Assembly: GCA_016584305.1 (NCBI GenBank)
Contig: JACEEZ010000427.1
Location: 100,001 to 164,000, forward strand
DNA: 64,000 nucleotides
Direction of reading: 5' to 3'
Source: Chionoecetes opilio
Lineage: Eukaryota > Arthropoda > Malacostraca > Decapoda > Majidae
Shown: piece after piece, positions 33,324 to 43,045 of the stretch
Numbering within the stretch: the stretch's first letter is position 1
Layout: each line of letters starts with the position of its first letter
Translations under genes and position numbers: made by a program
Notes under the pieces: model-generated
What the model was told of the DNA's origin: nothing
The model's database searches: none
Seen by the model: the letters and a program-made list of their open reading frames with translations, nothing else

Positions 33324-33853
33324 CCCCTCGAGACCCGGAACATAATTTCCATTGTAATTTGGGTACCATTAGACAAATTTTAGTGACGATAATCAATATT
33401 TTATAGTTATGACCTGTTTAGTATCCTTGTCGACTAGCTAATTTGATATACAGCCAAATTCCCAACATCCGACCTCCAAACATCCGACTTGTCCAAACAA
33501 CCGACTTTTTTTCACCACCACATTGTGTCTTGTTTTGGCCATTTATTTCCCTGGTTTTTTTTTAGTTTTTAGAAAACATTGATTTTTGGCTTTATTTATG
33601 CATGAATTTTACTTTCGCGTCTACCACTGGATCAGCCTTCAAGAGCTGCATCTTTTATGTTCTATACCATTTTGTCCTTACGTTTATAGTTACTGTGATA
33701 TCCGAACATCCGACTATTCCAATTATCCGACCTACCTTCGGTCCCCCCAAGGTCGGATAATTAATACTTAGCTGTATTTACTTACTTTTCGTTATTTAAT
33801 GGCTAACAATAGACAATTTTCTATAGCCAAGGAAAGATCTGGGCGTGAAGGGG
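33324..33853 (+). mobile_element. TTAA-flanked MITE, copy 5, split by a Tigger-like MITE
   Basis: The ends at 33324 and 33853 are those of the TTAA MITE (right TTAA 33854-33857; left target TTGA). The body is interrupted at 33451-33774. Confidence 0.88.
33451..33774 (+). mobile_element. Tigger-like MITE, copy B, nested
   Basis: CAGCCAAATTCCCAACATCC...TAATACTTAGCTG, flanked by TA at 33449-33450 and 33775-33776. Inverted ends include CCGACCT/AGGTCGG. It matches copy A at 20517-20813 and lies within TTAA MITE copy 5. Confidence 0.9.
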
Positions 33854-33905
33854 TTAATTAGTCTCCACCATCCTTTACTGTTCTAAATACCACATTTCTA
33901 CTCAC

Positions 33906-33995
33906 CTCTGATTCTGTCTCCACCTTTTTCACGGCCACCATCAAGCCATGCCACAGAGCCTTGTACACCACACCGAACGAGCCCTTCCCAATGCT
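33906..33995 (-). CDS. Tak1: TAK1 (MAP3K7) coding exon 2, ATP-binding loop
   Basis: On minus, the acceptor TCTTCCTTTCAG precedes AGCATTGGG, and the donor GTGAGTAG follows TCAGAG. Phase 0 to phase 0, 90 nt. It encodes SIGKGSFGVVYKALWHGLMV and AVKKVETESE. The glycine loop GKGSFGVV and the catalytic Lys (AVKK) are intact. It corresponds to [20 protein letters not shown] in vertebrate TAK1, whose next residues are also ESES-like. Confidence 0.95.
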
Positions 33996-35050
33996 CTGAA
34001 AGGAAGAGAATAAGGGTGATTATAGCTATGTAGGGTTCTTGTCACCTGTTTGCCACTGCTATCAACATGTTGTAGTGTTTATCAGGATCATCCACCTGGC
34101 GGGTTGCATAGTCCCATTTTCTGGAAGAGTATGTGGGGATTACTCTTGAACATGTCAGGTTAGGTTACGTTAGGTTACAGTCAGGGTAGGTTAGCTTTTC
34201 CTGGTCAACTTAGGGTAGCTTTGCGTGGGAATCACAATGAACTTATTTTCTAGATTATCCTATGGTTAGTTTCGGAGCTACAGCCAAGCGTCTTCACTCG
34301 GAAACCACATACTCGCATAGAGAACGGGAATATGCGGACGGGTTACAGGCACAGAATACTCCACTACTACAGTACTTTTTACGAGCGAGCGGGAAGCGCT
34401 CGTGAGTCCTCGGTGGATACGGGATTTTTCTCACTTAAGCGGCCGACCCGACCCGACCGACCGTCACGCTTTTCAGGAGCTTATATCTTTGGAATGCCGC
34501 TTCCGATTGACAAGCGGTCTTTGCCATCTGATAGCCCCATTCAATCCCTTTTGTGCTTGACATGTTTTGTCTCGCGTGAGGGGTCAGCATGGCGCGTGCC
34601 GCGTACCGCGTGAGGGGTGTCAGACAACGTTATCTTGCTATAGCTGAGAAACGGCTGTACCGACTAAGTTGAAATTTGGTGTGTGGTTTGAGACCACACA
34701 CCTGGCAATGTCACACAGGTCAAACTCCGGGTGACGCCCCACGTGCGGCGGGTTTCTACGGGCTCGCTCGCCCCTCGCCGATTAAGGCGTCTTACTGGTC
34801 TTTATATTCAGTTATTGCACAACCCATCATACTTCATATCATCATACTAATACATAACATCATACTATCTCCAGAAGTAAGATAGGTTGTGCAGGTAGGT
34901 TTATAGGTTAAGATATATAAGATAGATATAAGAGCATAAGATAGGTTTTTTTCTATGGGCTGCCCTATTTTTGTGCACCAAAATTCTGTCTATAGTTTAG
35001 CTGTTGGACTGTTCAGGATACCCAACCAGGTAATAATAATAATAATTATA

Positions 35051-35081
<31 letters not shown>

Positions 35082-36140
35082 CACCCGCAGGCATACAGGC
35101 AAAAAAGCAACAACAACAAGACAGAGTTAACTTAAGTACTAGAGCAAAATATAAATGATAAAGGCACATGGCATGAGTACATTAGTGCACATAGTACCAA
35201 AGTGCATATAGTACACTCAACCGTAAGGTAAGGGAACGGGAAATTATTGTTTCTAAGCATCCTAATAATGTTTTGTCGAGACTGTTACTTTTTTATAGAT
35301 TTTGCTGTGCATTGTAATACCTCATACTGTATGTTTTTTGCCAAAATAACTTTTTTTCTCTATTGGGGGTGAATTAGTCTGTAAAACTGGGCTCTCTCTG
35401 CCGACCTTAATACTCACATTTCCCATATCATTTCTGCTTCAGCATGTGATGGAAAACCTATTCACTTTCGGAAACCCAAAATAAATTATTGAATTATTGC
35501 AAACAACAAAAAACCCATGTGAGGCTGTTTTTAGTTCCCAACGTTTGTCATGCACACCCCCCTAATTTGTTCCACTCCTGATACATGCCAGCAGATTAAT
35601 TTCAGTCGTGTTCTTCAATTTTAAGGGTCCCCTCAAACCATGTGTTACTATTGGCTACTCTCTACCTTATACAATTGTATCATATTTTTTTTTTAGGTTA
35701 TGGATACAAGACAGCAGGAGAGTGTTGGTGGGGGTGGTGCAAAATGAACCCCTGGAAATGCTGTCTCAACTCCCGCCAGTGGGAGATGTTCTTAGATATA
35801 ATCGGTGGTATTCATATAGGGTCAAATAAACAAGGTCGATGAGGGGACCCTTCCCCTCATCGTAAGTCAATGAAATTTCGTCCATTTTTTTCTTTCTTCA
35901 TCTGTAATTAAATAAAGGGGTGTGCGATTTTTTTTTGCAAGAATCAAATCACACACATTTTTGCAGGAATCAAATATTTTTTTTTTTTTTTAATCACCAA
36001 TTAGTTCAGTTTATACTATGAAAAATGTAATTGAAATATGTAATTGAACACTAGCTTTGCTGGAATTGTAATTGTAATTTGGAAATAATAAAATTTAGTA
36101 ATTGTAATTGTAATTTGGAAATAATAAAATTGTGTACCTG
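33996..36140. other. TAK1 intron 1 part, no gene seen
   Basis: No coding exon is recognised. It includes GGTTAGGTTACGTTAGG-like runs at 34165-34190, a CG-rich stretch at 34330-34790 with a short hairpin (GTGTGTGG...CCACACAC, near 34678-34705), an (AAT)n run at 35034-35073, and AT-rich runs rich in 'TGTAATTG' near 36030-36130. Confidence 0.5.
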
Positions 36141-36142
36141 AG

Positions 36143-36405
36143 GGTACTTCCGTAGTGTAGTGGTTAGCACGCTCGGCTCACAACCGAGAAGTCCCGGGTT
36201 CGATCCCCAGGGGGAGCGAAGATAGATGGGTGGTCTTTCTTAAAACCCGAGCCCCTGTCCACCCAGCAGTGAATGGGTACCGGGTGTTAGCCGGGGGTTT
36301 GTGACCCCCTCCTGGGGTGGTGGCTTCGGCCAACACTAAGCTGCAGCGGTAGATCACTATGGCTCTGAGGAATTATCCTCTAAACAAAAAAAAAACAAAA
36401 AAAAC
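36143..36405 (+). mobile_element. tRNA-Val-like SINE, copy 1
   Basis: The head folds like a tRNA: GTAGTGTAGTGGTTAGCACG (A box), the anticodon arm CTCGGCTCACAACCGAG with CAC, and GGGTTCGATCCCC (B box). A ~170-bp body and an A-rich tail (AAACAAAAAAAAAAC) follow. The CAC anticodon and head sequence suggest descent from tRNA-Val. The fused body and tail show it is a SINE, not a tRNA gene. Confidence 0.88.
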
Positions 36406-36867
36406 CTGTAATTATAATTAACATTTTTTCTATTCCTTGTACTAATCCTTTGTATGTAATCGTAATTGAGTAGTTGGATAAGTCATCCTAATTGTAATTG
36501 TAATTGTAATTGAACCAAACCAATGTAATTACTCCAAGCCTGCTATATACCCCCGCCGTGCCTGCAGTCGTGGCGGTACGGGGCTCACACCGGTAAAAAT
36601 GGACGAGGACTGCGCGGTCATTTTCTGAGACACTGACTACTATTTCCCTGAACGTCACCACCTTTGACCTGCCCACCCTGCTGGCCACCGCTGCCGTCCA
36701 CCCATCACGTCGCCCCGCCGTCATCCGCCTCACCTGTGCCTTCCTGAGGAAGACTAATCAACTGTCCCGACTGTGATTAATTCACGGCTGTACACCAGGG
36801 CGAATATCGTCGATTTCGACATCACAGCCCTTCAACAACAACTTTTTCCTAGCCAAAATTTGGGATA
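36406..36867. other. TAK1 intron 1 part, no gene seen
   Basis: It contains (TGTAAT)-type repeats at 36485-36515 and GC-rich sequence to 36740. The 81-codon minus ORF shows no motif. Confidence 0.4.
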
Positions 36868-37258
36868 AAATTCTAGAGTCCTTTCCCGCCCTTATTAGTG
36901 GTTTTATTTTCTCCAGACTTTCACAGATCCCTTCAGATAACTCTAAAACGTAGGGGAGAGATGCCCCCTTCCCCCCTAAATGACCTACCCTGGATCCCCC
37001 AAAATAATATTACTAACCTAACCTAACCTAACCTTACCAATAACCTCCTAGCGAGACCTAAGGGCGAGAAAGAACTAGAATTTCACCAGGTTAGGTTAGG
37101 TTAGGTTATATTGAGGTTAGGTTAGTATTTTTTTTCTTAATTTGTTCTATCTTTCCCCCACTTTATAATTACGCTTTAGAGGTATCTGAAGGGATCTGTG
37201 TAGGTCTGGAGGAGAAAAGCCCACTAATAAGGGCGGGAAAGGACTCTAGGTAGAATTT
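36868..37258. mobile_element. Inverted-repeat MITE containing TTAGG/CCTAA runs, copy 1
   Basis: Arms: left AGAGTCCTTTCCCGCCCTTA, right TAAGGGCGGGAAAGGACTCT, extending about 110 bp. The middle has CTAACCTAACCTAACC on one side and GGTTAGGTTAGGTTAGG on the other, so the palindrome places arthropod-type telomeric pentamers in both orientations. A diverged copy lies at 59453-60347. Confidence 0.85.
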
Positions 37259-37588
37259 TACTGAAACTAGGCCACCTCGACTCTTTATTTCTGGCAGGCA
37301 TTATACGAATAGACTCAGTGCTATTGTGCGGGGCGAGATGAACGGTTACACTGAATAAAATGATAACACTGACATGGGTAGGAAGCAGGTGGATGATGAG
37401 TAAACTAAGATTGATTGATTTAATGCCAAAAAAGGTGAATGTGCCAGACATCAGAGGTCATATATAGGTCTATAGCAAAGCATAAAAAGAGTCAGGGTTA
37501 TAGAAAAATAGTGAAACGGTGAGGGAAGGGGAAAGAACGGAATGTTACAGCAGGTGAGTAAACTAATAACTGGTTGACAAGTTAATAC

Positions 37589-37663
37589 CTCCAATAGGTG
37601 AACTTCATCGGCATCAATTTCTTGGCAGTTCTCAACGGGACTCTCCATGGCTAAGAGGTGCAT
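37589..37663 (-). CDS. Tak1: TAK1 (MAP3K7) coding exon 1, N-terminus
   Basis: It encodes MHLLAMESPVENCQEIDADE then VHLLE, 25 codons to the donor GTATTAAC (after TTGGAG, phase 0). Joined to exon 2 it gives HLLESIGKGSFG, matching the spacing between the short TAK1 N-terminal segment and its glycine loop. The EID...E pattern resembles EEIDYKEIEVEE of vertebrate TAK1. Two in-frame ATGs are available (37663 and 37648); the second has a better context (GCCATGG). A 5' UTR exon boundary is not resolved. Overall the window encodes about 554 TAK1 codons. TAK1 phosphorylates MKKs and IKK-beta downstream of cytokine and immune receptors with TAB adaptor proteins, in the cytoplasm. Confidence 0.85.
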
Positions 37664-37853
37664 CGTCTCCTCACGGCATGGCTTTTGTACTTACTTCACA
37701 CCATTATTATACTGACACTGTTCTATACCTGCACCGCCTCGCTCAGCTGTTCCTCACGGCAGGGGTTTTAATCCCTCTGTAGGGAAGATCAGCTGCAGCA
37801 TTGCCAAGTACTGTGGTGACCTTGGGGGGGGGGGGGGGGTATAAAGTGGAGTC

Positions 37854-37975
37854 CAACAGTTTTTGGATGACCAGAGAAAATAAGAAGAAAGAAAAAGAAA
37901 GAAACTAATAAGATAGAATAAGAGAAGAAAACAAATTAAAGACCCAGACAGCAAGAAGAAACACGTCAGGGAGTG
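37854..37975 (+). repeat. Direct repeat in the shared promoter region, copy 1
   Basis: It starts CAACAGTTTTTGGATGACC and ends CACGTCAGGGAGTG. The partner is at 38482-38593, nearly identical except for a 10-bp gap (GATAGAATAA in copy 1). Confidence 0.92.
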
Positions 37976-38481
37976 AACTGGAGGAAGGAATCGCCTTGTG
38001 CTTGTTTAATACGCGTACATAAATCTGTGTACGAACGGTCATCATACTATTATCAGAGCGTACAAAATAAGAATGTGCATGGTAAATTTTGTAGAAGGGT
38101 AGTATGTGAGGGCTATATGTTGCTGTGGTAACACTGATTTGTACCAGACTGGAGATGCTGGGAACTTTTTAACAGCACTTTTTAATAGTAATGTTTGAAA
38201 ACGGATCAAAATGTCTTTCCCAGGTGAAATAAACAAGGGAAGAGTTAACAAGTTTTTAGTTAACGAAGGAGACGAAGTGGAAGAGGACCTATGAAGCGAT
38301 ACTAAGTTTATTAAGCGACAAAGGTCACAAGAAGAAGAAGACGTATTTTCATGTTTGTTTATTTACCTCTGCTGGTGAGCTACAAAGTGAGGCTACAACA
38401 ACCTTACTTAGAGGAGGAAGAGGATATAGTGGGGGAGTATTTGTTCGGAGAAGGGAATGTGGAAGAAGCAAAAAGAACAAT

Positions 38482-38593
38482 CAACAGTTTTTGGATGACC
38501 AGAGAAAATAAGAAGAAAGAAAAAGAAAGAAACTAATAAAAGAAGAAAACAAATTAAAGACCCAGACAGCAAGAAGAAACACGTCAGGGAGTG
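38482..38593 (+). repeat. Direct repeat in the shared promoter region, copy 2
   Basis: Same sequence as 37854-37975 without the 10-bp insertion. It lies 90-200 bp upstream of the GPATCH3 start codon. Confidence 0.92.
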
Positions 38594-38684
38594 CCGTTGA
38601 AAAAGGCCTGACTCCCGACCCACAACTGAACTGAACTGAACCTCTGCTGGAGTATGAGTGAACAGTGGTGACAGTGGTGTTGCA

Positions 38685-39989
38685 ATGTACCTCATCATCA
38701 CCAACATTCCCGAGGACTTCCATTCAAAGGATTTAAGGAATTTCTTCTCAGAGGCAATAGAAAAAGAAACATTTATTTGCTTCCACTTTCGCCACCGACC
38801 TCAAACTAGCGTGTTGAACATCCTGAAAAACTCATCTTATGTCTTGTCTGAAGATAAACCTACAGATAATGTCACAAATACTGCATCAGGATCCACCTAT
38901 GGCGTGTGTAGTGCCTCGGAAAGCAATCAGATTAGTGTGGGTCTTGATGCCAAAACTTCACATTATCAAACCCTAACGTTGGGTGAAGGTGATGAAAGGC
39001 TTATTGAGGAAATTACTATTGAGAGCGATGGTGAGGACAAGAGTGAGAGTGATGCTGCCTCACAAGTTCATGGCAGATTGTCAGTTAATGAGTCTCACAC
39101 CCCCACGGATAGCAGTGCAGAGGGTGGGGGTGGGGGTGATGCCTGTGATGCCCCCAAGACTAATAACCCCCCCACGGATACCAGTGCAGAGGGTGGGGGT
39201 GATGCCTGTGATGCCCCCAAGACTAATAACCCCCCCACGGATAGCAGTACAGAGGGTGGGGGTGATGCCTGTTATGCCCCCAAGACTAATAACCCCCCCA
39301 CGGATAGCAGTACAGAGGGTGGGGGTGATGCCCCCAAGACTAACTCCACCACGGATACCAGTACAGAGGTGGAGGGTGGGGAGGATGCCTGTGTCTTGCC
39401 CTCACTATCACTGAAAAGAAGCAACAGGTCAGACCAAGTGACAAATGGTCTCAAAGTGCTCAAGGAAGTGTCTGGAGGACTTGTGTGACTCAGGGAACTC
39501 AAGAGGCAGCTAAGGGGGGTGGTGGTGGTAAGGGGGAAAATGCTGCAAGTGAAAATGCAACTAAGGGGGATGGTAGTGGTAAGGGGGAAAATGCTGCAAG
39601 TGAAAATGCAACTAAGGGGGATGGTAGTGGTAAGGGGGAAAATGCAACTAAAGGGGATGGTAGTGGTAAGGGGGAAAATGCAACTAAAGGGGATGGTAGT
39701 GGTAAGGGGGAAAATGCTGCAAGTGAAAATGCAACTGAAGGGGATGGTAGTGGTAACGGGGAAAATGCTGCAAGTGAGACGTCTTTCCGATCCCTGGTGG
39801 AGAAGTTGTCCCTTCATGAGGCGGAGGCATCGAAAAGGACCTGCTGTGTGTTGGACGTGAAGGACAGTTTTGTGGATGCATTCATGAAGCGGTACGACAG
39901 GAAGCACTGGCTGAGTCGCTCGGGTGACATTCTGCCCCAGCGCTGCTACATAATCAGGGTGGACTTCAGTGGCTCCAAGCAGACTACGG
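38685..39989 (+). CDS. GPATCH3: GPATCH3 exon 1, with an apparent -1 frame break
   Basis: The ATG at 38685 gives MYLIITNIPEDFHSKDLRNF, then FSEAIEKETFICFHFRHRPQ, matching the RRM-like N-terminus of GPATCH3 (YLVVSGIP...LRSYFSQF...FLCFHYRHRP). A hydrophilic insert with two in-frame minisatellites follows: 21-residue units (39106-39360, EGGGDACDAPKTNNPP-type) and 12/17-residue units (39519-39775, DGSGKGENAASENATKG). The conserved part resumes as KRTCCVLDVKDSFVDAFMKR, then HWLSRSGDILPQRCYIIRV. The 5' frame stops at TGA 39486-39488, while the conserved 3' part reads in the -1 frame from upstream of 39485. A one-base deletion, an assembly error or an unrecognised intron must lie between. The exon ends ACGG before GTGAGT, phase 1. 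Confidence 0.85.
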
Positions 39990-40017
39990 GTGAGTCCTGA
40001 CGGGGAATTCATGATAC

Positions 40018-40191
40018 TATATGAGGCGCTTATTTCAGAAAGTCGATAAGCGCCATCAATAAAAAACTAAGAAAATGGCTTCAAAATGTTTCAATGTTCA
40101 AAAGATTTTGAACATTGAAACATTTTTAAGCCATTTTCTTAGTTTTTTATTGATGGCACTTATCGACTTTCTGAAATAAGCGCCTCATATA
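40018..40191. mobile_element. Near-perfect foldback MITE, copy 1 (174 bp)
   Basis: The arms are almost fully complementary: TATATGAGGCGCTTATTTC... to ...GAAATAAGCGCCTCATATA, with the centre at TTCAAAAGATTTTGAA. A second, longer copy is at 41771-42286. It lies 29 nt after the exon 1 donor. TA-type target likely. Confidence 0.92.
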
Positions 40192-40347
40192 CCGGTAGTG
40201 TTCTTCAATACTGTAGGATGTCCCAGGAAGGATGTTAGATATGTACGTGTAGGTCTCGTTTTTCGAAAAAAATGCACTTAAAAAAAAATGCACTTCCATC
40301 TCTCTCTATCTCTTTCTCTCTCTCATCTCTACCTTGTATCTCTACAG

Positions 40348-40512
40348 GTGCTGGAGACAAGGATGCAAGGGATGGAGTGGAGATGATGAACAGGGATAAA
40401 CTGAGATCCGGGAAGCTGATGGAATCCGTCTTGAAGAGAAAAGATGAGGAAATGGCAATGGCCTCAACTAAAGGAACTAAAGGAAGAAAAGGTGGATGGA
40501 GGCAGAAAAAAG
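40348..40512 (+). CDS. GPATCH3: GPATCH3 duplicated exon (extra copy, 1b)
   Basis: The acceptor ATCTCTACAG precedes GTGCTGGAGACAAGG, and the donor is GTGAGTGAGG. It is 165 nt, phase 1 to phase 1, so it can be included or skipped without changing frame. It encodes GAGDKDARDGVEMMNRDKLR, then SGKLMESVLKRKDEEMAMAS and a Lys/Gly-rich end. It is a close copy of exon 6 (46427-46579), which sits where GPATCH3 orthologues have GGDKDARDSV, between the acidic WDVDMSVYY segment and the G-patch. Here it sits between the RRM-like part and the EEYRTRKEL exon, where orthologues have nothing like it. About 45 nt of downstream intron are also copied. Whether it is spliced into mRNA is unknown. Confidence 0.75.
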
Positions 40513-40937
40513 GTGAGTGAGGGGAAACACATTATCTAGAGGGAAGAGATGGCCAGGAAGAGGAAATATGGTGAGGGGAGAGAAGGGAAAGGTTGGTGAA
40601 TTAAGAACGAGTGGAGGAAAAAGCATTGGAAAGAAGAAAGGGAGACGGAATATGATTGAGTGAAGGAAAGAAGAATTGCTGTCTGAAGGAAAGAGAGAGA
40701 GAATGGAAAGAGGGAAATGGTAAGTACAAAAAGCATATTGATCAAGAACATTTCAAACAATTTATTTACCTACTTAATATGAATATGCACATTTTCTGTA
40801 GTAATAATTTGTCATTTATATGTTTAACAATCTTTTTCAGTGGGTATTTTAAGCAAATCATCATGTAGCTAATTGTAATTGAATGCTCATTTTCTTTTGT
40901 TTTGCTCCAGTCTTTATCTTATCTTTATCTTTATTGT

Positions 40938-40985
40938 GTAGGTCTCGCGGCCTCTTGTAGCTTCCTTATTTTCTGATGTTCTTCT
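40938..40985 (-). repeat. Dispersed repeat R1, minus fragment
   Basis: GTAGGTCTCGCGGCCTCTTG then TAGCTTCCTTATTTTC, leading into a tandem array. Confidence 0.75.
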
Positions 40986-41190
40986 ATATGCAAAAGGCAA
41001 ACTCTGTCCTATTTCTTCTATATGCGAAAGGCAACCTCTGTCCTATTTCTTCTACATATGCAAAAGGCAACCTCTGTCCTATTTCTTCTACATATGCAAA
41101 AGGCAACCTCTGTCCTATTTCTTCTATATGCAAAAGGCAACCTCTGTCCTATTTCTTCTACATATGCAAAAGGCAACCTCTGTCCTATCT
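40986..41190 (+). repeat. About 36-bp tandem array containing the exon 2 acceptor tract
   Basis: Six to seven units of GCAACCTCTGTCCTATTTCT and TCTACATATGCAAAAG. The last unit runs into the real acceptor (CCTCTGTCCTATCTTTTCC then ACAG at 41199), so each upstream unit is a copy of the pyrimidine tract. Confidence 0.9.
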
Positions 41191-41199
41191 TTTCCACAG

Positions 41200-41401
41200 A
41201 GGAGTACAGAACACGGAAGGAGCTCGATGCCCTCAGCCTCACGTCCACCAACCTTGAGGACTTCCTAGAGTTCCAGCCTCCCCCTATCATGCCTCAAGGG
41301 AACGTGGGCACCCCTACAAGCTACTTCAAAGAGCTCATCCGCACATGCCAGATGCCCGGGAAAGTGATCAAAAGGCTCGGTCTGGACCTTCCCAAAGGAA
41401 A
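41200..41401 (+). CDS. GPATCH3: GPATCH3 exon 2
   Basis: The acceptor TCTTTTCCACAG precedes AGGAGTAC, and the donor is GTGAGTAG. Phase 1 to phase 2, 202 nt. It encodes EEYRTRKELDALSLTSTNLE, then FQPPPIMPQGNVGTPTSYFK and IRTCQMPGKVIKRLGLDLPK. It matches the KTRKELQSW...NPPVLMPRGNVGTPLRVFLE and RACRLPPRIITQLQL segments of GPATCH3. MP(R/Q)GNVGTP is a family signature. Confidence 0.93.
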
Positions 41402-41437
41402 GTGAGTAGTTTAGTATTGCTGGTGAACATGTATACC

Positions 41438-41649
41438 GACAGTCTATTTTTTTAACGAGGTGAAAAATCCTGACCCCTTGCTGCTTACCGACTGATATTT
41501 GATGCCAGGAGAAGGGAATACTACGATTCTTCTTAATGTCAGTTGTATTTAATCATAGTTAACCATGGTATCAGGTAAACATAGGGATCATTTTAAGCAT
41601 GAGACCTTAAGATAGAATGGAATTTTTGCCTCGTTAAAAAAAATAGACC
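41438..41649. mobile_element. MITE with GTCTATTTTTTTAACGAGG ends
   Basis: Inverted ends (left GTCTATTTTTTTAACGAGG, right CCTCGTTAAAAAAAATAGAC). It is about 212 bp. It contains a single TTAA at 41607-41610, the empty counterpart of the insertion at 31189-31885. Confidence 0.88.
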
Positions 41650-41770
41650 AACTATTCATCCTCTTGTTTGTTTTTGTCCTTACGTAATTTAACAGGTAAC
41701 TTTATGTAATGTTTCTGAGTGGTAGAGGAATGACAGTCTGCCTGGTGATTTGTGAGTGAGTGGTAGGCTA

Positions 41771-42286
41771 CATATGAGTCGCTTATTTCAGAAAGTCGAT
41801 AAGCGCCACAAACACCACGGTACTCCGTGGTGTAGTGGTTAGCATGCTCGGCTCACAACCGAGAAGTCCCGGGTTCGATCCCCGGGCGGAGCGAAGACAT
41901 ATGGGTGGTCTTTCTTAAAACCCGAGCCCCTGTCCACCCAGCAGTGAATGGGTACCGGGGGTTTGTGACCCGCCTCCCGGGGTGGTGGCTTCGGCCAACA
42001 CTAAAACTGGAGCGGTAGATCACTATGGCTCTGAGGAATTATCCTCTAAACAAACAAACAAACAAACAGCAAAAAACTGAGGAAATGGCTTCAAAGTTTT
42101 TCTACTGTACGTGTGTTCAAAATGTCATATCTTTTAAGGGGAGCATCACACAAATATTTCCAGAAATATTTGTGTGACACTCCCCTTAAAAGATATGACA
42201 TTCTGAACATAGAAAAACTTTGAAGCCATTTTCTCAGTTTTTTGTTTGTGGTGCTTATCGACTTTCTGAAATAAGCGCCTCATATA
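41771..42286. mobile_element. Foldback MITE, copy 2, with a SINE in one arm
   Basis: The arms are those of 40018-40191. The left arm is interrupted after CGATAAGCGCCACAAAC by the SINE at 41819-42068 and resumes AAAAAACTGAGGAAATGGC. The centre is a longer perfect hairpin (CACACAAATATTTCCAGAAA... TATTTGTGTG). Confidence 0.9.
41819..42068 (+). mobile_element. tRNA-Val-like SINE, copy 2
   Basis: The head and body match 36143-36405, including GGCTCACAACCGAGAAGTCC. It ends in (AAAC)n. ACAAAC occurs on both sides and may be the target duplication. Confidence 0.88.
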
Positions 42287-42384
42287 TTAAGTTTTTATCT
42301 TTTTTTAGTTTGTTAGAGGAAGGTGAGTGGTTTGCAGCTCACTATATACCCATAAGCTTCAATTTTTTTCCCTTTTGTTCACAG

Positions 42385-42613
42385 GGGTAAAAAGCGATTT
42401 GGCCAAGTGCCTTTTGACTATAGAACACGTGTGATGGTTGGCCCGGAAGACAGCGAGAGCCAGGACACGAGCATTGCCTTCACCGCCAGCGGCCACCTCA
42501 TTCCCAGCTCAGCAGATTTTGAAGACCAACAGAATAGGAAGAGGAGAAGGAAGGAATGGAAGAAGAGTACGCTACGTAAGGGGCCTCGAATAGAACTGGA
42601 GAAAGAGAAAGAG
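42385..42613 (+). CDS. GPATCH3: GPATCH3 exon 3
   Basis: The acceptor TTTTGTTCACAG precedes GGGTAAAAAG, and the donor is GTAAGGAAC. Phase 2 to phase 0, 229 nt. It encodes KGKKRFGQVPFDYRTRVMVG, then SESQDTSIAFTASGHLIPSS, and a basic C-terminus (NRKRRRKEWKKSTLRKG) that could act as a nuclear localisation signal. It aligns with RRYGNVPFEYE...YTAEGEEIP of GPATCH3. Confidence 0.88.
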
Positions 42614-42623
42614 GTAAGGAACT

Positions 42624-42955
42624 GATGGAAAGAATGACAGACAGGTTTACTTACAAGCATAGACAGATGGAAAGGATGATAGACAGGTTTACTTACAAGC
42701 ATAGACAGATGGAAAGGATGATAGACAGGTTTACTTACAAGCATAGACAGATGGAAAGGATGATAGACAGGTTTACTTACAAGCATAGACAGATGGAAAG
42801 GGTGATAGACAGGTTTACTTACAAGCATAGACAGATGGAAAGGGTGATAGACAGGTTTACTTACAAGCATAGACAGATGGAAAGGGTGATAGACAGGTTT
42901 ACTTACAAGCATAGACAGATGGAAAGGGTGATAGACAGGTTTACTTACAAGCATA
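42624..42955 (+). repeat. 42-bp minisatellite, about 8 copies
   Basis: The unit contains ATGGAAAGGATGATAGACAG and GTTTACTTACAAGCATAGAC. It begins about 10 bp after the exon 3 donor. As 42 is divisible by three it has open frames on both strands; intron retention would meet a TGA within three codons, so it is not a coding extension. Confidence 0.95.
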
Positions 42956-43045
42956 AAGGTGGATTGATGGTAAAATTTGTCTTGGAATGGTGGCCCAAAG
43001 CATATTAAACACAGGTAGATATAAATACAGGTAGAGGGATATACA

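Larger units (their letters stand above)
37664..38684. promoter_or_regulatory. Intergenic region between divergent TAK1 and GPATCH3
   Basis: About 1 kb separates the two start codons, so this probably holds both promoters and 5' UTRs. I cannot place a TATA box or initiator with confidence. It contains a G-run (37824-37839) and a 112-122-bp direct duplication (37854-37975 and 38482-38593). Confidence 0.6.

Noticed and set aside
36143..36215. tRNA-Val gene (also at 41819)
   Set aside because: The tRNA-like head is fused to the same body and A-rich tail in both copies, and one is nested in a MITE. These are SINEs.
37015..37130. Chromosome end
   Set aside because: TTAGG runs are short, in both orientations, inside a palindromic element and within a TAK1 intron.
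39428..39493. A 66-nt intron explaining the GPATCH3 exon 1 frame change
   Set aside because: The best-looking GT...AG pair has a length divisible by three, so it would not correct the frame.
40348..40512. Separate gene or processed pseudogene
   Set aside because: It keeps intronic splice sites and flanking intron sequence, so it is a genomic exon duplication, not a retrocopy.
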